This document shows positions 11,827 through 22,499 of a DNA stretch of 64,000 nucleotides, in pieces. The notes beneath the pieces were generated by a model, which saw only the letters and a list, made by a program, of their open reading frames with translations, made no database searches and was not told the DNA's origin. Position 1 is the stretch's first letter; each line of letters starts with the position of its first letter. The stretch lies in assembly GCA_949316235.1 (NCBI GenBank), contig OX438753.1, positions 18,408,801-18,472,800 on the forward strand, in the 5' to 3' direction. Position numbers and translations under genes: made by a program. Origin of the DNA: Oegoconia quadripuncta (lineage: Eukaryota > Arthropoda > Insecta > Lepidoptera > Autostichidae).

Positions 11827-14094
11827 GATAAAGCTTTAGGCAACATCTATACGGTTCACCTAAGGGCAGATCTAGCGTAGCGACGTAGCGAGCGGCCTAG
11901 GTTAACCACTGCTAATTTTTTAAAGTTTTTGTATATTACAACCTATATATTATATAACCTAGACTAAAGGTTAATTTAGAGAAACAATTTACGTAATAAT
12001 ATTTACAATGTATGACGGAAAACACGTGACCCCCGTGTCTTGAAGGCTGGATCCGGCCTTTGGTTTTATCGAAATTGCAGAAATACACTTGCTTGTACCC
12101 ATCGCCGTAGAAACGTGCAAATCTGTAATGGTTTGTGGTGTAGATAATCCCTTAGTCGCCTTTTACGATACCCAGAAGAGACGGGTTAGTTAGTCTTTTT
12201 ACGTTCGGGAAAGCACACGTACATTTTGGTCGATTAGATACTTGTAGAAATGTTGATTTCAATTTAGTAGCCTAATGAGAAGATCACTATTTTACTAGTT
12301 CATTCGCTCGTTGGTTTCTTTTAAAGACGTGGTTTGTATCAACTGTTTACGTTAATGTTCGAGGTGTCAACACTGATTACTGCGACTTGACTGATTGCCA
12401 ACAATGCGGTCACGTTGGGACTAAAAGGAACCGCTAGCTGTGAGTCAATGAGGCGAGGAAACATTAGCTACATACAGAGTTATGTTTCGAAATATAAATA
12501 TAAATATTCACACATAAACACAAGAATGTATTTTTCGAACACGTGATCGAACGGCTCATAGAGCGATTTAATCAGCTCATCTATCCGCTGCTCTCGACAC
12601 TGTGCCGAATTATTATCAACATACGCTTTCCTCAGATAACAACGCAACGAAGCCGTAAACACAGTTGTAGCCAAAAATTGGCGCGCACACATAGAATCTG
12701 TGCAACATACCCAAAACCACGATGACATCTTCCACCTCTGGTGCCCGGATACATCGCCAATTCACACGTCATCACAACAGAAAAATGGCATGGCCAAGAA
12801 AACGGTCAATCTTGCCCTACGAGTAACAGCTGAGACGCTACTAGTTGCATCGGTATTCGCATAGAAAACGACGCCGGCCCAAGGTCTCTTTTGTGAATTC
12901 CCTGGCATGAGCACTACTATTACAGCTCCGTATTATAGATATATATGTGACAAATAGCCAAAATTGAGAATTAGTTAGCCCGGACGCGACCGTGACTCGG
13001 TTCATTCACAGAAACCCCGTAGTATGAACGTTGTCTACGCACATTGGCCGCGCATAGACTTTATGACGCGCTATACATACAGACCCTTGACCAATGACCA
13101 CGTCAAACGAAAATAATGCAAGTACTTTTTGTGAGTTCCTTTACTTAGTCTCTTCACTTTTTAGGGTTCCGTATCCAAAGGCATGAAATGGAATAGCCAT
13201 GTCCGTCTGCATGACACAGGTATTTTACTCGCAGACTACTACAACTAAGCTGAAATTTGACTTGAAAAAACAAATTACATACATAGTATTTTTATTTTTA
13301 TAATTTTGTACTCTATCGCGTAGGGTATCATTGAATAGGTATCTATTTGAATAATATGGGATGTTGTCTTGTCTACTTTTTCGACACAGAATTCCGTTTA
13401 AGAAGTATTACTTAAGTAATCTGTGGTATTACGTTTTAAAATAGTGATTTTTGGGTAAAGTTACTTCAAATTAAAAGGAAAATTGTCAAATATAAAGGCA
13501 CTACTACTTTACGAGTTGATAGTAATAGTCAACGAACTTGTAATTGGGCATGTAAAAAGTTTATAGAAACTTACAAAATCAAATTTATTGAACTGCAAAA
13601 ATAACTTCGTATTTTAAAATGGCTGCGGAACTCTACCGACTTCGGTTAAAATAGGTCAATTTCAGTGTTTAATCGTTAGAGAAGACTCTATAGAAGAACC
13701 TTCCACATGACACAAAGCATGAACTTTTAGCCTCCTTTGCCATCAATTGGATTCGCTAGTGGGTATGGTCCTATCTAACTTCTTAGGTAGATATATCAGT
13801 CATATCGTGGTCTACACGCGGCCCTCTGCGCATTTACATGCGGCCTGCCAATCTAATTTTAAGAAAATCCTACTCTTGCGAAATGTTCGCGAGTTTGTCG
13901 AAAAACTTTTCGAAATTTACAGTTTTGAAGTTAATTACGTAGATAAAATGACCGCCCAAATTAGTTACCGCCAATTAATAATCCTTTCTTTTCCTGCTCT
14001 TAAAACTTAATAAAATAAAATAATTTTACCAAACGATTGCCGTGCTACACTACGGTGCAATGACTTTTATTTCTTTATGGGCTTTGCGCATAAG
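11827..14094. other. Intergenic or intronic, no gene identified
   Basis: No recognisable family. An 82-codon minus-strand frame at 12480-12728 is open but has no identifiable domain or splice context, so it is not called. 12860-13120 is somewhat richer in GC without further signal. Confidence 0.35.
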
Positions 14095-14337
14095 GAGCGT
14101 CGTTGGCAGAGGTCACGGTCTCCCAATTTAGGAGGTCCGAGTTCGATTCTCAGGCAGGCCTTGTACCAATGAGTTTTAAATTTAATTTAATTACTTATGT
14201 GCATTTATCCGACTGCCCTTAAGCATCGTGAGCAAACCGGCATGCCTGAGAAATAAAAATTCTAAGGCATGTGAAGTCCCCAACCCGCAATGGGCCAGCG
14301 TGGTGGACTATGGCCCATACTCCCTCATATACAAGGG

Positions 14338-16071
14338 CCCCCCATACAACATTTAGATAAGGCCCCCGGCCTGGACAAAATAACAAATAGAATGCTTGTA
14401 GTGGCGGTGCGGGCAGCACCGGAATCTATTCTCGCTGTTCTTAATGAGTGTTTGAAGGAAGGTGTTTTCCCGGCGCTTTGGAGGAGAGGTTCACTGAGAA
14501 TAATTCCAAAAGGGGGAGATAAACCTCCAGACGATCCTAAATCGTACCGCCCCATTACTCTTCTCCCGTCTTTGGGAAAGTTCTTGGAGCGACTAATGGT
14601 TCCTAGGCTGCTACCGGGAGGCGTTAGGTGTCATGATAGGCAATTTGGATTTGTCACGGGAAGATCTACTGTAGACGCTGTGCTTCATGTTAGGCGCGAC
14701 GTGCTAGAATCTGATTGCAAATATGTTTTGGGTATTTTTCTGGACATATCTGGTGCTTTTGACAACGCGTGGTGGCCAATAATACTGTCAAAACTTAAAA
14801 ACCGCGGCTGTTATCGGAATATATACAGTATGTTGCTAGATTATTTTCACAATGGCAAAATTGAACTCCATCTTGGCCGCTGCACGTTGACAAAATCTCT
14901 TTCTAAAGGATGTCCACAAGGTTCTGTTCTTGCCCCTGTTTTGTGGAATATCGGGTTTGATGATTTTCTTGAACTTCCTTTTCCAAAGGGAAGCCACATG
15001 GTAGGTTACGCAGACGATGGACTCCTCGTAATTCATGGTAACTCGAGAGCACAACTGGAAAATACTGCTAGTGAAGGCCTGGAATTGATTAATCAGTGGG
15101 GTGTATGTAATCGACTAGACTTCGCTGCACATAAAACTCACCAAATGCTTCTGAAGGGGGACTTAAAAGTACCACCACGAATAAGTTTCCGTGGCGTAAC
15201 CGTAACATCAAAAAAGAAAGTAACTTACCTTGGTTTTGTGATGGAGAGAAACTTGACTTTTAACGAACATACCGGCGCGGTAGGTGAACGGGCACGAACC
15301 AACTTTTATGCTCTTTCCGGGATCTCGCGAGCTACCTGGGGGCTAAATTATAAGACGTTGCTTATCATCTACAAAGCTACTTTTGTGGCCACTCTATGCT
15401 ACGGTGCGCCAATTTGGTCAGATCGCGCTACTATAGGCACGGTCCGCCGGAAGATGCTTCAGAGTCAGCGAGTGGCCCTTCTCTTTCTGTGCAAAGCGTA
15501 CCGAACCACAAGCACCGATGCTCTACCTGTACTTGCTGGCGTCTGGCCATCTGATCTCGAACTTCAGCGATTAGCTAATGCTTACTATGTAGCCAAGCAA
15601 CTCTCCTGGGCGGAACTTAGGTTAGGTGAAAGACAACGTACTGACAGGCTTTTTAACGGTGATGCATCCGAGGCACTTCTTACAGAATGGCAGGAGAGGT
15701 GGGACCTTAGTCATAATGGGAGACACTTGCATTTATTCTTTCCGTGTGTCCGCACAAGGCTCAAAAGCTCCTGGATCGAGATAGACCATCAGGTGTCCCA
15801 ATTTCTGACAGGACATGGTAATTTCAGGGGTAAGTTGTACTCTATGCAACTGGTTAACTCATCGGAATGTGAGTGTGGTGCAAGTAACCAGACTGCACAC
15901 CACATACTGTGGGAGTGCCCGAGATGGACAGAGGAGCGTAAACTCATGTTATCAAAATTAAATGCGAATAGCCATCCAGTGTACTACGGGGATCTGGTTG
16001 CAAATCGTGATAGCTTCCGTGCTTTTAAGTCTTTCTGCCATTCGTATTACTGGCATTACTACACTAAGTAG
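14338..16071 (+). CDS. R1-type reverse transcriptase (5'-truncated ORF2)
   Basis: Reverse transcriptase of a non-LTR retrotransposon, which copies the element's RNA directly at a nicked chromosomal site. The open frame runs upstream to an ATG at 14290, but its first 16 codons belong to the SINE; element-coded sequence starts at 14338 just before KAPGLDKITNRML. Visible motifs are FLDISGAFDNAWW (palm motif with the first catalytic Asp), GCPQGSVLAPVLWN, and YADD at residues 240-243 of the 593-codon frame (second and third Asp). A C-terminal zinc-type cluster reads CECG-x6-HH-x4-C. The wording GAFDNAWW points to the R1 clade. The upstream endonuclease and ORF1 are missing, so it cannot mobilise itself. 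Confidence 0.85.
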   Translation, partial: PPIQHLDKAPGLDKITNRMLVVAVRAAPESILAVLNECLKEGVFPALWRRGSLRIIPKGGDKPPDDPKSYRPITLLPSLGKFLERLMVPRLLPGGVRCHDRQFGFVTGRSTVDAVLHVRRDVLESDCKYVLGIFLDISGAFDNAWWPIILSKLKNRGCYRNIYSMLLDYFHNGKIELHLGRCTLTKSLSKGCPQGSVLAPVLWNIGFDDFLELPFPKGSHMVGYADDGLLVIHGNSRAQLENTASEGLELINQWGVCNRLDFAAHKTHQMLLKGDLKVPPRISFRGVTVTSKKKVTYLGFVMERNLTFNEHTGAVGERARTNFYALSGISRATWGLNYKTLLIIYKATFVATLCYGAPIWSDRATIGTVRRKMLQSQRVALLFLCKAYRTTSTDALPVLAGVWPSDLELQRLANAYYVAKQLSWAELRLGERQRTDRLFNGDASEALLTEWQERWDLSHNGRHLHLFFPCVRTRLKSSWIEIDHQVSQFLTGHGNFRGKLYSMQLVNSSECECGASNQTAHHILWECPRWTEERKLMLSKLNANSHPVYYGDLVANRDSFRAFKSFCHSYYWHYYTK

Positions 16072-16137
16072 ATTAGCTACTTACCAAGAACTCACTGCGT
16101 CCCTTGGCGCCGTCCGTGGTGTATTCTATACTCATTA

Positions 16138-16160
16138 GGGACTGAGCCTCACTCAGTCCC
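16138..16160 (+). repeat. Perfect 9-bp hairpin in LINE 3' UTR
   Basis: GGGACTGAG and CTCAGTCCC pair around the 5-nt loop CCTCA, 66 nt after the ORF2 stop. Stem-loops in LINE 3' UTRs can be the recognition signal for the cognate reverse transcriptase. Here that is inference from position. Confidence 0.5.
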
Positions 16161-16470
16161 CTTTACCCATTTAATTTTAACCTCATTCGAGGGTATTCTC
16201 CTTTCCTCTGGCTACACTCCCATTTGTAAAGGGGAAGGAGGAAATAATTTTATTTTTCCTTCTTTAAACCCCTTTTTCTTCTTCTTAAATAAATTTGGGG
16301 CCCAAGGTAGCGTAAAGTCTTTTCTCGGGACACGCTTACTTTCAGTAGGCGACGTTCAGTTGTACCGCTGTTGATCCTGGTTACAGGAGTTGCAGTGGGA
16401 GGGTGTGGAGGCGGGTCATATACAAGGGGAGGCCTATATCCCTGCAGTGGGATGTTTACGGGCTAATGAT

Positions 16471-17224
16471 GATGATGAGCTTTTCGGCCCAAGGATTTCA
16501 TGATCTTTATACATTTGGCCCACCAATGACTTAAAATAAATAAATAAAAGGTAACTATTAACCACAAGGTTAATATAAATAAGTAATTTACAAAGAAAAT
16601 AGGTTAAGATAAAACTGTGATGAAAAGGTAGGGACTCAGCAAATTAGCTGATTTTGAGTCCCCCCGCAGTAGAGTAGTTGTTGCTACCAAGAAATAGGCA
16701 ACGGGCGAATCATCCAGTAGAAACCTTTCGGAAAACAATAGGCCTATAAATAGGGTGTGAAGTACCCGGTCTCACCTATACCTACGACTTGTAACGAAGA
16801 AGCCGCAACCGGGTAATAGGGGCCGTGGTATGTAATTTTCGTGTAGAATGTAGAATAGGTGACAGGTGAGTTAAAGTGTATTTAATTTGAAGTCGTCATT
16901 GTTATGTACAATACATTAGTCGATGTCACTGGCGACCCGAGAGCTGGCTGCTTCCTCGTTGCACCCAGCGAGGAAACGCTGCCAGCGTTTCGGGTACCTT
17001 GCAACGCGGTCCCAATTTTTTTACATTTGTTCTAGTTTATATTTAAATTCCATATCTTTATTTGTTACTGTTTAAATAAATATATATATATGTATATGGT
17101 ATATCAAGCTAAATAAAATACATACGAAGATATTTATAAGGGATGTCACGAAACAAAATAAAAAGTTATAACTAACTACTTTTTGTATGAATAATTAAAT
17201 ATTTTGTGTTTGAGACTTCGTATA
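16471..17224. other. No gene; LTR-like block at 16630-17015
   Basis: 16630-17015 is richer in GC than its surroundings. It has a hairpin (GGACTCA ... TGAGTCC, 16634-16664), a TATA-like CCTATAAATAGGG at 16742-16754, and TGGCGACCCGAGAG at 16930-16943, which resembles a retroelement primer-binding site. This combination suggests the end of an LTR retrotransposon, but a second LTR or internal coding region is not visible, so the call is weak. Confidence 0.3.
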
Positions 17225-17640
17225 TATAAATAAATAAATAAATAAATATCCTTAGCTTAGACACACACAGCGCCATCTAGTTCCACAGTAAGCAACTATA
17301 TGCTTGTCTTGTGGATACCAGATGGTTGTTATACTACATAAATACATTATTTTTTTTGTAAATAAATACTTATTATAAATGAAGACATCCATACTCGGGT
17401 ACACATTCCAGACCGAAGTAGACCGGCAAATCAAACCATTTACCGTAAGTTGGAAATTAAATCGACAAAACCTTATTAGAAAACCCCATAATAATAATAA
17501 ATCTGATTTTATGCCGTTGCAATGGTTTACCTAGTCGCGGGTATGTCCGTATTCATCACACAAACATTTACCCCCAGCGGGATTCGAACCCGCGACCTTT
17601 TGGTATAGTGGTCAGAGTGCTACCCACTACACGTGTCATT
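17225..17640 (-). mobile_element. SINE family B, split copy
   Basis: Minus-strand copy. The tRNA-like head (B-box complement GCGGGATTCGAACCCGCGAC) is at 17545-17640 and the tail with CATCTAGTTCCACAGTAAGC is at 17265-17410. About 135 bp of unrelated sequence (17411-17545) separates them. No clear target duplication bounds the insert. Confidence 0.7.
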
Positions 17641-17847
17641 ACATTCAATGATAATATCTGCTTGCTCTTCATTCGGCTTCTAAGGGGTATTTTGTTACTC
17701 TTTGTATAGTTGATATCAGCCACTGGTATTGACTATTTACAACTTGTTGCCGGAAGTACTCCCAATGCGTAATCGACATCCTAAACTTTTTAAAAGGGAA
17801 TGGGCATTTTGTTTAAACTTGATGTTATCTACATTAGGAGAAGCATT

Positions 17848-18010
17848 GTTAATGGCAATGTTAATAGCATTGTTGTGTTCCGGTTGGCAGAAATAAGATA
17901 GCCAGTCCCTCAAATGTGTTGGGGTTTCCGGGTCAGTACGCTTCCACCTTCGACCTCATCTTCACTTAACATCAGGTGTGATTGAGGTCAAATACCAACC
18001 CGTTGTGAAT
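17848..18010 (+). mobile_element. SINE family A, partial copy
   Basis: Contains the family A blocks (GCATTGTTGTGTTCCGGTTG, GGGGTTTCCGGGTCAGTACG, CTTCACTTAACATCAGGTG) and ends in an A-run at 18010-18020. The head is absent. Confidence 0.7.
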
Positions 18011-18020
18011 AAAAAAAAAA

Positions 18021-19084
18021 TCATAGACGGAAGGTGTGAGTTAAGGTAGAGTCTGCAGATATAGATAAGTATTAGTAGTGGCAAAAACATGCTGTAAAAC
18101 TGATGTAAAAGGACGATCTATAATTTTTTCTTTAGTTGGTAGTATCGTGCACCCTACCTGTTTTCCTACCTAAAAATGTCCCATTTGTGGGTTGTCTGGA
18201 AGAGATTATAGTGATAACACCGCCTAATTGTAATGTGTTCTATTGTTATCATCAAAAATTATTGTAAATTATTTTGCGCAATAAAAAGTATTTGTATTGT
18301 ATTGTATTGTAAAAGGAAGAAATAAGTTGCTGCAAGGTTGCCCGTATCGTTGATCGCAGTAAATGCACGGGTATAAATAGTGGGAACTAACCGCGCACGC
18401 GCACAATAAACGGCTGATGGAACTGGCCCATCAATGTGTGCGTCATTCAGGTGCCTCCGAGTAACATTTTAGTTGTGAATAATCGTGCTGTTTACATCTG
18501 CGGTATGGAAGTTGCAAACTAGATTATCATGGATGTATGGATACGTCATCGTACCGCTTTTGAATTCAATTGCTTTGCGATAAAGTCCAAAAGTGATCAG
18601 GATCTTTGTGTGATTCGATGTATCCGTCGTATTTTATTTTGTTGTTGTATAACACATGTACATATCCGCAGTTGTGGATGAATTGGCCTTGCCATCGTTT
18701 TGTTTCTTTGTTTGCAGTGAAGATGTATGATGTGTACCTAACTCCCCTTTTAAACCTCGACCAAAAACAACGGGTGTTATATGTTTGGAATTGTGCATGT
18801 GGGTGTCTAGTCTTTGTCCGGATGTATCTGAATAATGCGAAGTTTGATAAGAAATTTTCTTATTAAGATTAAACTAGGGGAAAGGGTGTTAGGTATGTTT
18901 AATGAAAAGAAATGCTATTATAATGATTTCTAAATTTTAAATTTATGTTATTATTAAGAACTGTCTATTGTGCTATTAAATGTCCACAACAATAATCTAG
19001 GTATTTCTTTTATTCCTGTCACAGAGCCTGATGTTCGACTTTAAGGTAAGATCGTCGGTCCACTTAGCTGTTGCGTTCCTCACT
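18021..19084. other. Intergenic, no gene seen
   Basis: No coding signal. 18230-18312 is a retroposon 3' tail ending in a (TATTG)n pentamer run, the mirror of the tail at 37520-37560. Confidence 0.4.
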
Positions 19085-19270
19085 ACATTTTCTTTACACT
19101 CAACGGGTTAAGTTGAAAATAATGCCGAAGGTGGAAGCGTATACTGGGTCAGTATTTTATTTGGGGGACTTATCTCTGACAACCGGAATACACCAATGCT
19201 ATTAACATTGCTGTAAGATGGTGATAGCTAGCCAGGTAGACATTTAAAATGCCCTATCACCAACCAAAAG
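19085..19270 (-). mobile_element. SINE family A, diverged fragment
   Basis: Reversed family A blocks (CCGAAGGTGGAAGCGTATAC, CAATGCTATTAACATTGCTG, TGCCCTATCACCAACC), with a deletion in the middle. It abuts the CR1 fragment that follows. Confidence 0.6.
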
Positions 19271-19272
19271 AC

Positions 19273-19685
19273 AGGACCTCAGTACCAGCTTCTTCCTTTT
19301 GACCGCGTTCAACGTCGCGCAGTCCGAATTGTTGGCCAAGATAGTCTCACTGACCGGCTAGATCCCCTGGCGTTGCGAAGAGACGTCGCGTCCGTCTGCA
19401 TCCTCTATCGCATATTTCATGGGGAGTGTTCTGAAGAACTGTTCGAGCTAATACCCGCTGCTCAATTTAACCGTTACACTTCTCGGCGAAAATTAAAATT
19501 CCATCCACATCACCTGGATGAGTGGAAGTCTACCACTGTACGTTTCTCAAGAAACTTCCTACACCACGTACGACCACCCTGTGGAACGGACTTCCTGCAG
19601 CGCTATTCCCGAACGAGTACGACATTGGAACCTTCAAGAAACGAGCCTACACCTTCCTCAAAGGATCTGTGACCCTTTTGTTAGT
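19273..19685 (+). pseudogene. CR1-type LINE ORF2 C-terminal fragment
   Basis: Encodes the end of a CR1-like reverse transcriptase protein: FDRVQRRAVRIVGQ, then LALRRDVASVCILYRIFHG, then LIPAAQF, then TTVRFSRNF. The frame shifts near 19556, after which [16 protein letters not shown] continues in another frame. It also lacks the RT catalytic region, so it is a dead fragment. Its last 110 bp are near-identical to the fragment at 6062-6165. Confidence 0.75.
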
Positions 19686-20593
19686 GGTTAAAGTTCATTT
19701 TTGCTAACTTCCAACAAATTTTAGGCACCAGCAATACATTACTTATTCTGTGGTACTAGTTAGAGATATCGTTTTATTTTTCCTGTAATAGGTAATTCGC
19801 ACTAAGTGGTTTGACTCATCATTCATAATGTGAACAGCCAAGGCGTGAAACTCCCTTTTATATACAATTGTAACAAGTACAATCTTGTGTTTTAGGCTTT
19901 ACAATCTTGGGATCTTCAAGAGCAGGGTGAATAGGCATTTACTTAGATCGCGTGCTTCTTCTTCGACCACATTGTCACTTTCTATCAGGTGAGATTGTGA
20001 TCAAACGCGTATCCAGTCAACCATATCGAAAATTATAATTACAATGTTAAACCTCGATTAACTATTTTTTTTTTATTTAAATTTTGTGTGTTCGTCAACA
20101 TTGACTATGTCGCTGATTGTCAATCAACTCTAATTATTTCTTCTCCCATTGCAAATTTCGGTATTTTTTACCCGACAGCCCCAAAAAAGAGGGTTATGTT
20201 TCTCGAGTGTATGTATATATGTAGATTTCTATGTAACCTCCTGTAGCCTAAACGGTTCGACCGATTTTGAAGTGAAAGGTGTCGTTCGATTCGTCTTGAT
20301 CCCTAGAGTGTTATAGCATCTTATTATGATTGGTAGGAGGTTTTATAGTAAAAAAATCCAACATAGCGCCCGCAAAATATAAAATATGCTGTCGGTTTTT
20401 TTGGTTTTTAAATACTTATTTAGACATAAACAACATCACAAGTCGATAACTATTGACTTAAAAGGAAACGAAAATACATACCATACCTGTGTGTGGAGCC
20501 CAACTGCAACTGATGAATCGACAATAATTTATTTTAAAGTCCGTATTTCCCGCATTTCCGCATTCGCTTATTCGTTATCGATTAGTAAAGTTA
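19686..20593. other. Intergenic, no gene; dispersed repeat at 20160-20410
   Basis: 20160-20410 is a widespread type of repeat with CCAAAAAAGAGGGTTATG, TAGCCTAAACGGTTCGACCG and ATAGCGCCCGCAA blocks. Diverged parts recur at 54245-54300 and 56400-56540. No coding signal. Confidence 0.45.
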
Positions 20594-20729
20594 AACAATG
20601 TCTGGCGCAGTCAGTCCTTGGATGGGTGACCAGACCACTGGTGGCATTTTAATGCGAGTACTTCAGAGGCACGGTAAATGTCGGTGCCAGTTGTTTTCAA
20701 TTGAAGGCAGTCGTTAAACTAAGTCGGTA
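20594..20729 (+). mobile_element. 5S-rRNA-derived SINE, left half (Polinton target)
   Basis: GTCAGTCCTTGGATGGGTGACC matches the internal control region of 5S rRNA as used by 5S-derived SINEs. The body then runs GTTTTCAATTGAAGGCAGTCG up to TCGGTA at 20724-20729. The right half resumes at 35735. The related copy at 59990-60195 shows the two parts joined. Confidence 0.75.
20724..20729 (+). repeat. Target-site duplication TCGGTA, left
   Basis: TCGGTA lies directly before the first element base. The identical hexamer follows the last element base at 35729-35734. Six-base duplications are the norm for Maverick/Polinton integration. Confidence 0.93.
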
Positions 20730-21467
20730 AGTAGTACGTATTCGAGAGTTCTGGACCAGCCCCGGGCCCTCCCCCTAAAAAAAAGGTCACCACGGTGTGT
20801 TCCCCCTTTCACGGTCTCATTGGCGGCTTTAATTGGGTCGTTATTGACGGATTTGCCAGTTAACTTTGTTTGCTAATTATAATGGCTAGTAAAAAATTGT
20901 CCTTATCTAACCTAATAATAGGTTCACACATAAATCAAGTGGACGATAACTCCTCGGCTTTTGGCGCTTTTGTGTACCTACAACTGATACAAGTCTGAAC
21001 TTGTTCATGGTAAGCATAGCGATTACAGCAGGTGTATGTTTTTAATATGGAAAAAAATTAAATTTATTGTCAGCAATGAAACTGCCTTTCCATTATTCTT
21101 TTATTTAGTTTTCTAATTTATGATCAATTTATATTTATGGCAGTAGTCGACAAAAAACATGCACCTTTTACGGTGAATAGAAACTTCGTAATTTAAGTTA
21201 TTTCATTATAGTATACCATTTTTTCCTAGTAAGATTTGGAAACAGGTGAGACTTTTTTGCTCGTCACGTTGGAATGTGTACGCCTTTAGATGAAATGATA
21301 ACGATCACCCACTGTCAAATTTATTTATGTTAGTTATTCTTTAGATCGCCATCTGCGGCATACGCAGTATTTTTTCTTAATTTTTTAATTCGATTCAATA
21401 ATAAATATGTAGGGTTAATTCTTAATAGCTACTACGTATGTGGTATCACCACTCTACCTGGATAGGG

Positions 21468-21503
21468 TATTTAAAGCGAGACGGCTTGTACAGCACCACA
21501 GTC
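21468..21503 (+). promoter_or_regulatory. TATA box and initiator of the left TIR gene
   Basis: TATTTAAA at 21468-21475 is followed about 30 bp later by CACAGT (21497-21502), close to the arthropod initiator consensus. The spacing fits an RNA polymerase II core promoter. It lies 78 bp upstream of the ATG at 21581. Confidence 0.6.
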
Positions 21504-21580
21504 CAAATTCGATCGCCCGCCTCGCCTCGAGACACAGTCGTACATTTCATAGTGAAAAGTGTTAAACTACGCTTTCTGTC

Positions 21581-22157
21581 ATGTCGGTAAGTTTTTGTCT
21601 GTAACTACATTGTTTATGTGTTGTCTACTTTACCTGGACGATCTGTTTCGATGCAATTGCTTGACCTAACCTTCGTTTTCTGCTCGTTTCAGACGTCGAT
21701 TCCTGACAGTGATTACACCTTTAAGAACTATTACTTTCCTACTGCCGATCTAAGCGACGATGATGAAACTCAAGATCCTCCTGCCTTGAAGGTCAAGCAA
21801 AACATTGCTAAGAGAAACATTGATTGTTTCTTTGAGAAGCCCAAGAAAAAGAGGGTCCGACTACAGTCTTCCAATATTGCCCAAGCTAACGGAGAAGGAA
21901 CTTCATACATTTCATCGAATAATGATGACGGATCCTCAGCGAGTCATCTCATTAAAATAGAAGTGTATGAGATGAAAAAGTTGAAAGATGTTCAACCAAT
22001 TGATTACTGGAAATATGCAGATGTTCGTGTTAAATATTACGCCTCAGAAGACGACAAGCATTACCGAAATGTAAGAGATTTAATTTACAATATAACAAAA
22101 CAGGTGGCAACGAAGACCGACTGCACAAAGTACTACATAACAGCGGATAAGAAATAA
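21581..22157 (+). CDS. TIR-encoded nuclear protein, spliced, left copy (unknown function)
   Basis: I do not recognise the family. Exon 1 is only ATGTCG (21581-21586). A GTAAGT donor opens a 106-nt intron that ends in TTTCAG, and exon 2 is 21693-22157, giving 156 residues. Without splicing the only in-frame ATG lies inside the intron, so the spliced form is preferred. The protein has an acidic patch (DLSDDDETQD), then FFEKPKKKRVRLQ, which contains the PKKKRV core of a classical nuclear localisation signal. A serine-rich linker and a lysine/tyrosine-rich C-terminal domain follow. A TATA box and initiator lie just upstream. The gene is wholly within the terminal repeat, so the element carries two copies that read inward from both ends. 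A regulatory or host-interaction role is inference from nuclear signal, position and separate promoter. Confidence 0.75.
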
Positions 22158-22367
22158 TTCCTGGAATAGCCCGTTTCTTGCGACTCCCAATAGAGCAACG
22201 TTATAATTTATGGGTTTCTTCTTAGCACATTAACTGTCGCGACGCAGACTCTACTGAAAAACAGCAATAAATTTTTCGTTCCCCACCGTTTTATACCTGT
22301 CTATAAGATACACCTCATATAAGCCACATGCCACCGAGAGATACATTTGTCTAACGCAGGCAGAAGG

Positions 22368-22499
22368 ATGGCACACTTCGAAACTCAATACGATGACCAA
22401 CTGGTACGACTGTGTCTCGAAGCCGAACAAGACGAAATCGACCGACAACTCTATGAACTCTACGATGATGTCGCAAACCAAGGACCAACAAAATCGTAA
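22368..22499 (+). CDS. Small ORF crossing the left TIR boundary
   Basis: The ATG at 22368 opens a 43-codon frame. Its first 30 residues (starting MAHFETQYDDQLVRL) are identical to the start of the 103-residue protein at the right end, because both lie in the terminal repeat. After the repeat ends (22457) the left frame runs only 14 more codons to TAA. The stop overlaps a GTAAGT donor-like site (22496-22501), so splicing to a further exon is possible. The function is unknown. It may be a truncated by-product of repeat expansion. Confidence 0.4.
   Translation: MAHFETQYDDQLVRLCLEAEQDEIDRQLYELYDDVANQGPTKS

Larger units (their letters stand above)
14338..16415 (+). mobile_element. 5'-truncated R1-clade LINE with 13-bp target duplication
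   Basis: This 2,078-bp insertion is flanked by the direct repeat TCATATACAAGGG (14325-14337 and 16416-16428), the mark of target-primed reverse transcription. The 5' end is truncated inside the reverse transcriptase domain. The rest of ORF2 is uninterrupted to its stop, and a 344-bp 3' UTR follows. Open coding sequence and exact duplications suggest a fairly young insertion. Confidence 0.85.
14095..16470 (+). mobile_element. SINE family D interrupted by a LINE
   Basis: 14095-14337 is the 5' part of a tRNA-related SINE (GGTCTCCCAATTTAGGAGG, then GAGTTCGATTCTC). 16416-16470 is its 3' part (AGGCCTATATCCCTGCAGTG, then a GATGATGATGAT tail). The order and sequence match the uninterrupted copies at 45225-45530 and 46445-46735. 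The interruption is the R1-type LINE at 14338-16415, and TCATATACAAGGG is present on both sides of it. Confidence 0.85.
20730..22457 (+). repeat. Polinton left terminal inverted repeat, 1,728 bp
   Basis: Every mirrored landmark gives the same coordinate sum with the right repeat (56458), so there is no net insertion or deletion. It ends where the left reads CTATGAACTC and the right, complemented, reads CTATGAATTC. It contains one whole spliced gene and the 5' part of a second. Most Polinton repeats are several hundred bases, so this is long. Confidence 0.92.

Noticed and set aside
12480..12728. 82-codon minus-strand ORF
   Set aside because: No domain, no splice pair giving a sensible exon, and an overlapping + strand frame of similar length. 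Not supported as a gene.
13747..14010. 87-codon + strand ORF
   Set aside because: No recognisable family, composition like random AT-rich DNA, no promoter or splice context.
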